Source: Thalassotalea marina (GTDB lineage: Bacteria > Pseudomonadota > Gammaproteobacteria > Enterobacterales > Alteromonadaceae). From it: a stretch of DNA of 64,000 nt. The notes beneath the pieces are model-generated. The model was not told where the DNA came from, searched no databases, and worked only from the letters and a program-made list of their open reading frames with translations. This document shows positions 46,186 to 54,049 of this stretch, piece after piece. The stretch covers positions 62,001 through 126,000 of the forward strand of contig NZ_BNCK01000004.1 in the NCBI RefSeq assembly GCF_014656435.1. The letters are read 5' to 3'. The stretch's first letter is position 1, and each line of letters starts with the position of its first letter. The position numbers and the translations under genes are program-made.

Positions 46186-47337
46186 TTATTTCAAACTATC
46201 GACCACAAACTTCAATACTGGGTCGGTTTCCATTGGGCGTCTAATGGCAGGGCTAATAAAGTTAGGCGCTATAAACACGCCTTGATCAACAAGCTTGTTA
46301 ATCAATGGCAATTGCTCCATTGATATTTTTCCGCACAATAAGTTATTGATATTGGTTTTGCTGTTGTATGCGGTAATAATTTGTTTAAACCCTTTAAGGT
46401 ACAAGTAGTCTTTAGTAAAGCCACCACCACGATAGACTCTAGAGCACATGGCAAATGCTTTTTCTTCTGAGAGTTTAAATTCTTCAACTAACATTGAAAA
46501 AGTCCGGCGAAAATCTTTTTCTTTTATCATAGAATCAACCGACACGACTCGAAGCGCCAACATGCGTAATCGATCTAACGACATAAAGCCTGCTAAGTAT
46601 TCACATAACATAGCTAAACCTTCTTGACTGGTTGTGTTTACTGGCGAGCCTAAAGCCAATATTTTTAATGGTTGTGCTTTTGCGTTCAACGAAGTCGCTA
46701 AATGCACACCAAGTTCATGGTGAGCTAATGCTTTTAGCTGCTGACGGTTAATTTTTGCTTTGCGATTGATTTTAACTACGTCACCTGAAACAAGCGCGTT
46801 AGCAATCATGCTATCAACTATTTCAAGTTTTAAAGGGTAGTGGTTTGCTTGTGCAAAGTTCTCAAAAAAGTGCTGTATTTCTTCAATAGAAACGGTGTCA
46901 GTTTCCGTCTTTTCTAAATCTGACGTTACATGCAATAAATAATGAGCGTTTTTAAGTTCACTATTGGCAGGCTCACCGTAGTAACGGAGAGAGTCATACA
47001 AAAACTCAGGGCTGCCGATGTGTTGAAACTGGTCGAGTTTATCAACATAAGACTGAATGACTTCACTGTATAGTGTATAAAGCGCTTTATTGTTTAACTG
47101 CTCAATAGGCAAGTTAAATAACTGACGTTTCTTTTCAAACAAAGCAATATTGTTTTGGTTATAAGTAAATTGGGGCGCTTTACTAAAGTTACTTTCAAAA
47201 AACTGTTTTTTTTGGTCTAAGTAATTAGTAGGTGCAATTGCCGTTAAAATATCAATGTGTTGTACGCTAACATACAATTGTTCATCAATTTGTTGTAACG
47301 TGGGATCAACACCACGATGTTTTGTTGCCTTAGTCAT
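46186..47337 (-). CDS. DUF1704 (QEGLA-motif) zinc metallopeptidase, MATCAP family
   Basis: 383 residues. An unusual HExxxH zinc motif is visible as HELGVH (His207, Glu208, His212), with the family hallmark QEGLA at 238-242 giving a further Glu. Annotation pipelines call it flavohemoglobin expression-modulating QEGLA motif protein. The same family in animals contains the tubulin carboxypeptidases MATCAP/TMCP, which remove C-terminal Tyr or Glu. It is convergent with the rimK operon. A role in trimming glutamylated C-termini is inference from family and context. Confidence 0.88.
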   Translation of the reverse strand: MTKATKHRGVDPTLQQIDEQLYVSVQHIDILTAIAPTNYLDQKKQFFESNFSKAPQFTYNQNNIALFEKKRQLFNLPIEQLNNKALYTLYSEVIQSYVDKLDQFQHIGSPEFLYDSLRYYGEPANSELKNAHYLLHVTSDLEKTETDTVSIEEIQHFFENFAQANHYPLKLEIVDSMIANALVSGDVVKINRKAKINRQQLKALAHHELGVHLATSLNAKAQPLKILALGSPVNTTSQEGLAMLCEYLAGFMSLDRLRMLALRVVSVDSMIKEKDFRRTFSMLVEEFKLSEEKAFAMCSRVYRGGGFTKDYLYLKGFKQIITAYNSKTNINNLLCGKISMEQLPLINKLVDQGVFIAPNFISPAIRRPMETDPVLKFVVDSLK

Positions 47338-47566
47338 TTCGACACATTTCTCTCTTTGCGTAATACACTGAAATACTGTGATATTTTAATCATGCTGATA
47401 TCAATAATATAACTAAAATTTATTGTTGATAGGACAACTATTTTGTCGTGAAAATTCCAATTTCTATCATCAAAGTTTTTTTATCTTAAAGATAATAATT
47501 ATTAGTTTTTCTTTTTTAAAACTTCATCCTAAATTTGCACCAATTACACCAAGTTAAGGTAATGGG

Positions 47567-47824
47567 ATGAAAAAGGTTAGTTTGTTGTTCGTTACTTTGT
47601 TTACTTCTGGGTACTTGTACGCAGATGAAAGTGAAAAGTTAGGAATGGCAGAACCAGAAGTTGTTAAGAATTACTATGAATACTGTATTGAAATTAAAGC
47701 TGAAGAAGACGAACTAGAGCCGCATATTTTAGGCTGCGTAAATACTCAGTTAAAAGAATCAGGTTTCGATTTGTTTAAAACATATCGAGATATTATCGCT
47801 CATATTAAAACAGGAGACGAGTAA
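47567..47824 (+). CDS. Small secreted hypothetical protein (85 aa)
   Basis: A signal peptide (KKVSLLFVTLFTSGYLYA) precedes a mature part of about 66 residues, acidic, with two cysteines (YYEYCIEIKAEEDELEPHILGCV) that could form a disulfide. Family not recognised. GGGATG context and coupling to the following gene (TAATG overlap at 47824) support expression. Likely periplasmic. Confidence 0.7.
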   Translation: MKKVSLLFVTLFTSGYLYADESEKLGMAEPEVVKNYYEYCIEIKAEEDELEPHILGCVNTQLKESGFDLFKTYRDIIAHIKTGDE

Positions 47825-48204
47825 TGGAAACTGCAATCAGACAAGGTAAAGTGCCTTTTCATGCAATTGACATATTTCCATATGGGCTTTCAAGAAGTAG
47901 TTATTTTAATAAACGAGAATCTGAAGAGCTAACTAAATATGGTCATACTTTCCTTCAACTTCAAAATGGCATTATTTCGCCAGAAAACGAAGAAGAGCAG
48001 ATGTTTATCGACCAGCTCAATAGTGAAGAAGAAAGTACACTTTACAGCGTAAAATTGTGGAAAAAGTTCCTATACGCGGTAAATAAACGACGCACGTTTC
48101 ATGGGTTTTCTATGAGCAGTAGGTTTATTCAAGACTATATTCCTAGTGCCGCTAATGATGACGAAGACGACGTGTTAGAAGACGATATAGAATTTGCCAG
48201 TTAG
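47824..48204 (+). CDS. maoP: MaoP-like DUF413 protein
   Basis: 126 residues. The DUF413 core is seen: FPYGLSRSSYFNKRESEELTKYGHTFLQLQNGIISPENEEEQMFI, VKLWKKFLYAVNKRRTFHGFS, then an acidic tail. In E. coli, MaoP (YifE) is a small DNA-associated protein needed to structure the Ori macrodomain, and it is encoded next to hdfR. Here an HdfR-like gene is about 7 kb away. It overlaps the preceding small secreted gene by one base. Confidence 0.78.
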   Translation: METAIRQGKVPFHAIDIFPYGLSRSSYFNKRESEELTKYGHTFLQLQNGIISPENEEEQMFIDQLNSEEESTLYSVKLWKKFLYAVNKRRTFHGFSMSSRFIQDYIPSAANDDEDDVLEDDIEFAS

Positions 48205-48272
48205 AACTTAAGTAAATTGATGGTGTTTAACTAATAAACACCGTTGAATACCGAGTTCAAAGGTAAAAGTAA

Positions 48273-48334
48273 GTTCTACGTTGGACAGTCAAACCAATGT
48301 AGAACATGTTGTCACCACCAAAATGACTGGTGAC
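48273..48334 (+). promoter_or_regulatory. Two adjacent hairpins upstream of a small gene
   Basis: GTTCTACGTTGG (48273-48284) pairs with CCAATGTAGAAC (48294-48305). Just after it, GTCACCA (48311-48317) pairs with TGGTGAC (48328-48334). No T tract follows either, so they are more likely a structured leader than terminators. They end 23 bases before ATG 48358. Confidence 0.55.
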
Positions 48335-48357
48335 GTATATAGATGTGGACATTGAAA

Positions 48358-48552
48358 ATGAACATTGAAACATTTGACGATAACTATGCTGAAGAATGGG
48401 AAATGGGTTATCAAGTGGCTTATACCTCAGGAAAACCTGCGCCGATGAAATCAAAACGTCGTAAGCCTTTAACAGCAAGACAAAAAATAGAAAGATTTAT
48501 GGATAAAGCAAAGTTAGATAAAGACATTGGAGACTTTGCAGAGTACAACTAG
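48358..48552 (+). CDS. Small hypothetical protein (64 aa)
   Basis: Starts at ATG 48358 (an in-frame ATG at 48343 is also possible). It has an acidic N-terminal half (MNIETFDDNYAEEWEMGYQVAY) and a basic C-terminal half (KSKRRKPLTARQKIERFMDKAKLDKDIGDF). No family firmly recognised; the C-terminal stretch loosely recalls the PA3496-type small proteins. It is preceded by two hairpins. Confidence 0.55.
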   Translation: MNIETFDDNYAEEWEMGYQVAYTSGKPAPMKSKRRKPLTARQKIERFMDKAKLDKDIGDFAEYN

Positions 48553-48604
48553 ATCTTAAAGATGAGTAACTCGTGCAACGCGAGTTACTCGATAAAAGTA
48601 AAGT

Positions 48605-49819
48605 CTACAACCTCGTTTTTGTTAAGATTGGCGTGTAGTAGAAAAGAAATATTGTAAAAGCGATTACCCAACATAAAGCACTGATTGTCCATCCCCAAGT
48701 CACCATACCCAAAGCAGGCAAAACAACGCGCGTTAATGTTGCGGCAATCATCAAGATAAAAGCGATAACAACAATACGTGGAATTTTTAACATTCTTCCT
48801 GTGTGGCCCAATGATACTCGGCTCATCATTGACAAGATCATAAAACCTATGGAACCAATGGTTATTAAATGAAACCCGTAAGTTGTTGGCAATTCATTAA
48901 ATACAGATATAAAACTTAACCCCATACCAATTAAGCCAGCGGCCATAAACAAGTAGGCAAGATGTAACGACCATAGAAGAGGCACATGAAATGTGTTTAG
49001 GCTTCGCCATTTCGACACTCTTAACAATTGACAAGCTCCAGAGATCAACAAAGTCGCTGACAAAACAGTGTTTAAGTTAAACCAAGCATTTAAAAAGTAT
49101 AAAATGGCACTACCTATGGCTAAAACAAAAACTAAGTTTTCAAGCCAGCTAATGGGTGGAATAGGAGGGGTTTTTGCGCCATTGACGGTAAAAAACGGAA
49201 TAACACGGCCGCCTAAAATGGTAATTAAAACCACAAAAACTAACACCATAGTTTTTGCTAAATGCAGCGCTAGTGATGAACTGTCAGCTAAATCTAAAAT
49301 TACTATTGATAAGTTTAATGTCGCCATAACGGTCAACAGCGGAATAAATATAAAGTTTCGTCTATTGTTCGTGCTAATGACAATTTCTGCATAAAAGCCG
49401 ATGACAGCTAACCACCAAAATGCTTTTAATACTAGCGCTATGGTAACTGTCATTTGGGTATTTGCCCAAAATAACGTGTGGCTAAACACCCACATAACAA
49501 CAAGTAGAAACGCCTTTAAGCCTTTAATACTCGATTTGCCCGTCCAGGTTTGTACGGCAGTTAAAATAAAACCGACCGCAACAGTTGAAGCAAAAGTAAA
49601 TATCATTTCATGGATATGCCAAACTAACGGTGACAATCCGCCATGGGAAAGTGCTAAGCCGTGAGTCATGTAACTAAGCCAAATAGTTAAACTAATGATG
49701 CTAGCCAAAGAAGCAAGTATAAAATGGCTGCGAAAAAGTAAATCAAAAACTGGATGTTGCCAAACGTATTGATGTTTGTTCTGGCTGGCAGATTGTTGCG
49801 GTTCATTAATTGTTAACAT
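48605..49819 (-). CDS. nnrS: NnrS family heme-copper membrane protein
   Basis: 404 residues with about twelve membrane helices and histidines typical of NnrS: FRSHFILASLASIISLTIWLSYM, PLVWHIHEMIFTFASTVAVGFILTAVQTWTG, GRVIPFFT, HVPLLWSLHLAYLFMAAGL and MSRVSLGHTGRML. NnrS lowers nitrosative stress by handling iron-nitrosyl species. It is 1 base downstream of a small membrane-protein gene and divergent from norR. Confidence 0.92.
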   Translation of the reverse strand: MLTINEPQQSASQNKHQYVWQHPVFDLLFRSHFILASLASIISLTIWLSYMTHGLALSHGGLSPLVWHIHEMIFTFASTVAVGFILTAVQTWTGKSSIKGLKAFLLVVMWVFSHTLFWANTQMTVTIALVLKAFWWLAVIGFYAEIVISTNNRRNFIFIPLLTVMATLNLSIVILDLADSSSLALHLAKTMVLVFVVLITILGGRVIPFFTVNGAKTPPIPPISWLENLVFVLAIGSAILYFLNAWFNLNTVLSATLLISGACQLLRVSKWRSLNTFHVPLLWSLHLAYLFMAAGLIGMGLSFISVFNELPTTYGFHLITIGSIGFMILSMMSRVSLGHTGRMLKIPRIVVIAFILMIAATLTRVVLPALGMVTWGWTISALCWVIAFTIFLFYYTPILTKTRL

Positions 49820-49820
49820 G

Positions 49821-50093
49821 CTAAAACACCTTATAACCTAATCCGTGTACGCCAACACAGCGAATAACATAGCCTATTTTAAACAAGCTGGCTGATAAAA
49901 TAGTACCAACATGGCCAGCTATCTGAGTTGAAAGGCTAACATATTGGTCTAGCGCAAAATTCATCGTAATAAGGGCCGCGGTTATAAGGCCACAAGTGAT
50001 CAATAGCCAATTCCCCGCAATAATACAAAGTTGAAAATTTAGCTGGCTATCATTAACAAAGGGTGAGTTCTTTAAAAATAACTGCGTGTACAT
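49821..50093 (-). CDS. Small membrane protein of the nitric-oxide locus (90 aa)
   Basis: Two membrane helices are predicted (LCIIAGNWLLITCGLITAALITM and IAGHVGTILSASLFKIGYVIRCVGVHGLG). No named family is assigned; the second half resembles the small transmembrane sensor-regulator-like proteins found next to NO genes. It is directly followed by nnrS (1 base) and preceded by a sigma54-type promoter and NorR-type sites, so it is probably induced by NO. Confidence 0.72.
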   Translation of the reverse strand: MYTQLFLKNSPFVNDSQLNFQLCIIAGNWLLITCGLITAALITMNFALDQYVSLSTQIAGHVGTILSASLFKIGYVIRCVGVHGLGYKVF

Positions 50094-50128
50094 AATTTGA
50101 TTACTATCAATAAAGGATACAATGACTA

Positions 50129-50145
50129 ATCAAATTTAGTGCCAA
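50129..50145 (-). promoter_or_regulatory. Sigma54-type promoter for the 90-aa gene and nnrS
   Basis: On the minus strand TTGGCACTAAATTTGAT fits the sigma54 -24/-12 pattern (TGGCAC-N5-TTGCW), with the correct 12-base GG-to-G spacing and one deviation (GA for GC in the -12 element). It points at the gene starting at 50093. Confidence 0.7.
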
Positions 50146-50197
50146 TAGAATAAAATGATAAATATCAATAAAATGGAAAAATTCGCTTGAGTATTGA

Positions 50198-50208
50198 GTC
50201 AATATGAC
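50198..50208. promoter_or_regulatory. NorR-type enhancer site 1
   Basis: GTCAATATGAC is a perfect palindrome of the NorR core (GTCA-N3-TGAC), lying about 53 bases upstream of the sigma54-type promoter. Confidence 0.7.
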
Positions 50209-50223
50209 ACACAATCGAATGTA

Positions 50224-50234
50224 GTCATAATGAC
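50224..50234. promoter_or_regulatory. NorR-type enhancer site 2
   Basis: GTCATAATGAC is a second perfect palindrome, with its centre 26 bases from that of the first. Both sites fall inside the longest possible norR frame, which argues for the later norR start at 50254. Confidence 0.7.
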
Positions 50235-50253
50235 ACGTGTGAGTCTTACTGGT

Positions 50254-51834
50254 ATGTCGATATCTAACACTTCTTTAATAGAATTAGCCATAAACCTTGC
50301 GAATGCAACAAATAGTAATACGCGCTTTGATGCTATGGTCAGTGCAATTAGAACTGCAATTAACTGTGAATCTGTTGCCTTACTTGTTCATCAGCAGGGC
50401 ACATTAGTTCCACTAGCGCTGCAAGGGCTCAGCAAAGATACGTTAGGGCGACGGTTTGTTATCAAAGAGCACCCAAGGCTGCTAAAAATATGTGGCACTG
50501 AGAAAGTAGTTAAATTCAGTAAAGATTGCACCTTACCTGATCCTTACGATGGCCTTTTAATTAATAGCAATGAAAACCTACCGGTACACGCCTGTATGGG
50601 AATGCCAATAATTAGCGAGGGAATACTTCTTGGGGTTGTTACCTTTGATAGTTTAGAGCCTGATGCGTTTGATCATTACGATGATAGAAGTTTACAGTTG
50701 GTTAATAGCATTATTGGACCTGTTTTTCATAACATGTTGCTAATGCGGCAACTAGAATCGGATATTTCTCACAATCAACAAGTTGTATTTGCTTTAAGTC
50801 ATCAGCAGGCAGAGTCTGGACGTTTTGAAATTATTGGTGAAAGTCCGGCAATTAAAAAGCTTAAACAAGAAATTAGCTTAATTGCACCAGCAAATTTTAA
50901 CGTGTTGATCCAAGGTGAAAGTGGCGTAGGGAAAGAGCTTGTTGCACATCAACTACATTTGGCCTCACAACGCAGTCATAACGCATTAGTTTATGTTAAT
51001 TGTGCTGCTTTACCAGATAACTTAATTGAAAGTGAGCTGTTTGGCCACGTAAAAGGCGCGTTTACTGGCGCTGATAAAAGCCGTTCAGGTAAGTTTTTGC
51101 TGGCTGACAAAGGTACGATATTTTTAGACGAAATAGGTGAATTACCCCTAGCTGTTCAAAGTAAACTATTACGCGTAATACAAAGCAATGAAATACAAGT
51201 ATTGGGTAGCGATCAAACACTAACGGTTGATGTTAGAGTGATTGCTGCTACTAACCGAGAACTTGCAACAGAAGTAGAACAAGGCACTTTTCGATCCGAT
51301 TTATATCACCGCCTACATGTGATGCAAATTACCATTCCACCTTTAAGAGACAGAGTAGACGACGTTTCGCTATTGTGTGGTTATTTTGTTGAGAAACTTA
51401 AACGTAAATTGGGAATACCGCAGTTAACCATAAGCAAAGCGGCGCTTAAGTATTTTAATCAATATCAATGGCCTGGCAACGTTAGAGAATTGGAACACAG
51501 TATTAGCCGTGCCGCATTAAAAGCGAGCCATCGAGCTAAAACACAAGGAAAGTTAAATATTGTGTCAATCGAGATAAACGATTGCGACTCCCTCGATAAC
51601 GCGACACAAGTTAAAGTTAATCAGGATGCTCCAGAGGTTGAACCTCTATTAAATGCCAGTTTAAAAGAGCAAGTTGAACACTTTCAAAAACAAATATTGC
51701 TTGCAACGTTAGAAGAAGAACAAGGGAATATTAGCGCTGCTGCAAAACGTTTACAGCTTGACCGAGCAAACTTAAACCGCTTATTAAAACGTTTGGGTGT
51801 TACCGTTAAAAAAGTAGTAACTCATTTAAGTTAA
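50254..51834 (+). CDS. norR: NO-responsive sigma54 activator NorR
   Basis: 526 residues: GAF domain with non-heme iron (about 15-170; [31 protein letters not shown]), AAA+ domain with Walker [14 protein letters not shown], sigma54-contact GAFTGAD and Walker [11 protein letters not shown], and a Fis-type HTH ([25 protein letters not shown]). The frame is open from TTG 50194, but the start is placed at ATG 50254: [19 protein letters not shown] aligns with the E. coli NorR N-terminus, and NorR-type operators occupy 50198-50234. Divergent from nnrS. Confidence 0.93.
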   Translation: MSISNTSLIELAINLANATNSNTRFDAMVSAIRTAINCESVALLVHQQGTLVPLALQGLSKDTLGRRFVIKEHPRLLKICGTEKVVKFSKDCTLPDPYDGLLINSNENLPVHACMGMPIISEGILLGVVTFDSLEPDAFDHYDDRSLQLVNSIIGPVFHNMLLMRQLESDISHNQQVVFALSHQQAESGRFEIIGESPAIKKLKQEISLIAPANFNVLIQGESGVGKELVAHQLHLASQRSHNALVYVNCAALPDNLIESELFGHVKGAFTGADKSRSGKFLLADKGTIFLDEIGELPLAVQSKLLRVIQSNEIQVLGSDQTLTVDVRVIAATNRELATEVEQGTFRSDLYHRLHVMQITIPPLRDRVDDVSLLCGYFVEKLKRKLGIPQLTISKAALKYFNQYQWPGNVRELEHSISRAALKASHRAKTQGKLNIVSIEINDCDSLDNATQVKVNQDAPEVEPLLNASLKEQVEHFQKQILLATLEEEQGNISAAAKRLQLDRANLNRLLKRLGVTVKKVVTHLS

Positions 51835-52056
51835 GTGCTGAATTACAAATAGCATCATCTTCTTACATATTGAACATAAATTAATATGTTTTACTTGTTG
51901 ATTTTCAAATAAATTTAGTTAGTTTATCTACTCCTAATAACGCCAGCACTAAAACTAGACGGCAAGGCAGTGATAAAGCTGACGACAGGGCGCTGTTAAC
52001 CTTAAAAAAATCGTTACCACTTAAATAAACACCATCAATATAAAACAGGAGTATAT

Positions 52057-52440
52057 ATGGACATCACCACCAAAGAGCGATTAATAAACCAATACCTTAA
52101 TGCCTATAACGATTTCGATATTCAAGGCATGTTAGATGTGCTAACACAAGAAGTATTGTTTAAAAACTTTTCTGGTGATGAGCAAACGTTTGCAACTAAA
52201 GGAAAAGACGAATTTAAAATATTAGCAGAACAAGGCGCGCAGTATTTTACTCAGCGCCAGCAGATCATTACAGATATTGAACATTTTGATGATAAATCTA
52301 TTATTGAACTCGACTACTATGCCATTGTTGGTACCGATTTACCCAATGGCTTAAAAGCGGGTGAAGAGCTAAAGCTAAAAGGCCGTTCCATTTTTAAATT
52401 TGGTAAAGATAAAATATCGTCCATCACCGACGTAAGTTAA
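52057..52440 (+). CDS. NTF2/SnoaL-like family protein
   Basis: 127 residues with the cone-shaped SnoaL-like pattern: LINQYLNAYNDFDIQGMLDVLTQEVLFKNFSG, FKILAEQGAQYFTQRQQIITDIEHFDDKSIIELDYYAIVGTDLPNGLKAGEELKLKGRSIFKF. Such folds are small ligand-binding proteins or enzymes; no substrate can be inferred. AGGAG precedes the ATG. It is monocistronic and borders the accessory stretch. Confidence 0.8.
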   Translation: MDITTKERLINQYLNAYNDFDIQGMLDVLTQEVLFKNFSGDEQTFATKGKDEFKILAEQGAQYFTQRQQIITDIEHFDDKSIIELDYYAIVGTDLPNGLKAGEELKLKGRSIFKFGKDKISSITDVS

Positions 52441-52779
52441 GCAAAAAGGGTACAGTGCAAAGCTGTACCCCAATTAAAATTGATGTCAGAAGATACTCCT
52501 ATTAAACAAATCTGGTAAACGATTTCTCCAAGCCCAAAGTTCGACTTGCCCCCCCCAATAATAATTGTCTATAGCTATTGTTCGAATTTGTTCTCGCTTT
52601 CTACAAGAAATAGAGACTTGATCTCGCTATCCCCTTAGAAAGCGAGACTCAACAGAAATAAGTCATTGAAAGTTATAAGTTTCAGGGATAGTATTAAAAC
52701 AAATGTTTGAAGACTTAAGTCTGGTGATAGAGAGACTTAGGCCTTTTAATTACGCTGTTAGCTTTCACATGGAGTATCA
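52441..52779. other. Gene-free stretch with hairpin, C8 tract and long inverted repeat
   Basis: GGGTACAG/CTGTACCC at 52448-52470 is a hairpin just after the NTF2-like gene; its T run is on the minus strand. An eight-C tract lies at 52549-52556. A perfect 12-bp inverted repeat TCTCGCTTTCTA (52592-52603) / TAGAAAGCGAGA (52636-52647) has a 32-nt loop. No gene was found. Confidence 0.65.
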
Positions 52780-53427
52780 ATGAGCAATCAAACATATAGA
52801 ATTTTACTTGATGGTAAATGGTCATTAGAGGATTTAATGAACTTCTCAAGGATCTATTTTCAAAATTATTCGTTTTTGTATTGCTTAGAGTCTGACGCAG
52901 TTCCAGTTGCAAATGACCATGTCGAAAATGTTTTAAGGCAGTATGAATTAAGGCACGGCCTTAGTTACGTAAATATTTATGATGTTTTCAGAAGCAATAT
53001 AGCCAAAGATGACTTCCCACAAATTAAATCAATTCATTACGCATCACCCGGTTGGCTAGACTTAGCATTGAATGTTGATGTGGCATTACAGTTTGCAAAG
53101 GTTTTAGGTATATATTTGGGAGCTCCTCTGGCCGTAGCTCAAACATATAAAAAACTATATGCAATATTCTCTGATTTAGCTGAAAAACGGAAAAAGTTAA
53201 AATTAAGCACTCTCAAACTTGATAAAGCACAGGCTGTTGAAGCGCAAAAGTTGAGTAATGAATTAGCTAAAGGTTTAGGCTTTCAAAGCATACAAAAACT
53301 AGACGAACATACCAAAGACACCGAAGAGAGTTCAAAGTTACTAATGGCTCATTATCGTAGGGTTAAAAAAATCGCAAAATTTGTAGAGTCAGGTAAAGCT
53401 TCATTTCCCGCGGACGGTGAAAGCTAA
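52780..53427 (+). CDS. Hypothetical cassette-type protein (215 aa)
   Basis: No known family. Soluble alpha/beta protein with a long helical, charged C-terminal half (YKKLYAIFSDLAEKRKKLKLSTLKLDKAQAVEAQKLSNELA, then ESSKLLMAHYRRVKKIAKFV). A short hydrophobic segment (VALQFAKVLGIYLGAPLAVAQTY) is in the middle. ATGGAGT context precedes the ATG. Its stop codon lies inside the left end of a VCR-like attC, the normal arrangement for an integron cassette gene. Confidence 0.72.
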   Translation: MSNQTYRILLDGKWSLEDLMNFSRIYFQNYSFLYCLESDAVPVANDHVENVLRQYELRHGLSYVNIYDVFRSNIAKDDFPQIKSIHYASPGWLDLALNVDVALQFAKVLGIYLGAPLAVAQTYKKLYAIFSDLAEKRKKLKLSTLKLDKAQAVEAQKLSNELAKGLGFQSIQKLDEHTKDTEESSKLLMAHYRRVKKIAKFVESGKASFPADGES

Positions 53428-53520
53428 CAAGCGCCTCAACAAAGGACGCAAAAAGCTTGGCTTGCGTCACTTCGTTCCTAATTTTAGCCAAGCCTTTTAC
53501 GCCTGTTAGGCGGGCGTTAT
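53422..53520 (+). repeat. VCR-like attC recombination site
   Basis: Ends are GCTAACAAGCGCCTCAA and GTTAGGCGGGCGTTAT, the outer arms of the long Vibrio/Shewanella-type attC. The inner arms GACGCAAAAAGCTTGGCT (53445-53462) and AGCCAAGCCTTTTACGCC (53486-53503) form a long stem with two mismatches. About 99 bases. It begins within the stop region of the 215-aa gene. Confidence 0.88.
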
Positions 53521-53539
53521 AAATACTAAGGAAGGCTTT

Positions 53540-53962
53540 GTGAAAGTTTTTAAATTGTTTTTATTGCTCTTTGCATTTAATGCTTCTGCAAAAGAAAAAG
53601 GGGTTGTCGTAAAAATCCTTCCAGATAAATTGATCTTGCCATTAAACTGCGTAGCTCATGCAAATTTGCAAAATGAAAAGTTCTCCGTTTTATACACTTG
53701 TTTAAATCAATTTAACCAAAAGTATTATTTTGATTTTCGTATAAATAGTGGAGATGTTGTAAGTGAATTAAATCGATCACTAAATGTAATTGACGTTAAC
53801 CAAACAGAAATTGGCAAATATACTGCGTATGAAATAACAGTCAAAGATTTGCATAACAATGAATCAAAGATTACATCATTCTGCACAAGGGATATTTGTC
53901 TTGATTTATTTGGCAACTATGATGAATTAATAAGAGAATCAACCCTCAAGCAATTGAGATAA
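53540..53962 (+). CDS. Small secreted hypothetical protein (140 aa)
   Basis: Starts at GTG 53540 with a strong AAGGAAGG site just upstream. A signal peptide (KVFKLFLLLFAFNASA) and four cysteines in the mature part (NCVAHANL, YTCLN, FCTRDICLDLF) suggest a periplasmic, disulfide-bonded protein. Family unknown. It starts 20 bases after the attC, so it may be the next cassette gene, although no attC was found at its 3' end. Confidence 0.7.
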   Translation: MKVFKLFLLLFAFNASAKEKGVVVKILPDKLILPLNCVAHANLQNEKFSVLYTCLNQFNQKYYFDFRINSGDVVSELNRSLNVIDVNQTEIGKYTAYEITVKDLHNNESKITSFCTRDICLDLFGNYDELIRESTLKQLR

Positions 53963-54049
53963 TAGTATTTAAAACAAGGCAACATAAAATTAAACTGGAA
54001 AAACAATATAAATATAAAACGGAAGATGTTTTGCAAAGGAAATGTAGTT

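Noticed and set aside
50116-50126. Third NorR site
   Set aside because: Only one half-site (GTCA on the minus strand) matches, and it overlaps the expected transcription start of the nnrS operon rather than an enhancer position.
52549-52556. C8 tract as a phase-variation switch
   Set aside because: It lies in a gene-free stretch more than 200 bases from the next start codon, with no promoter elements recognised on either side.
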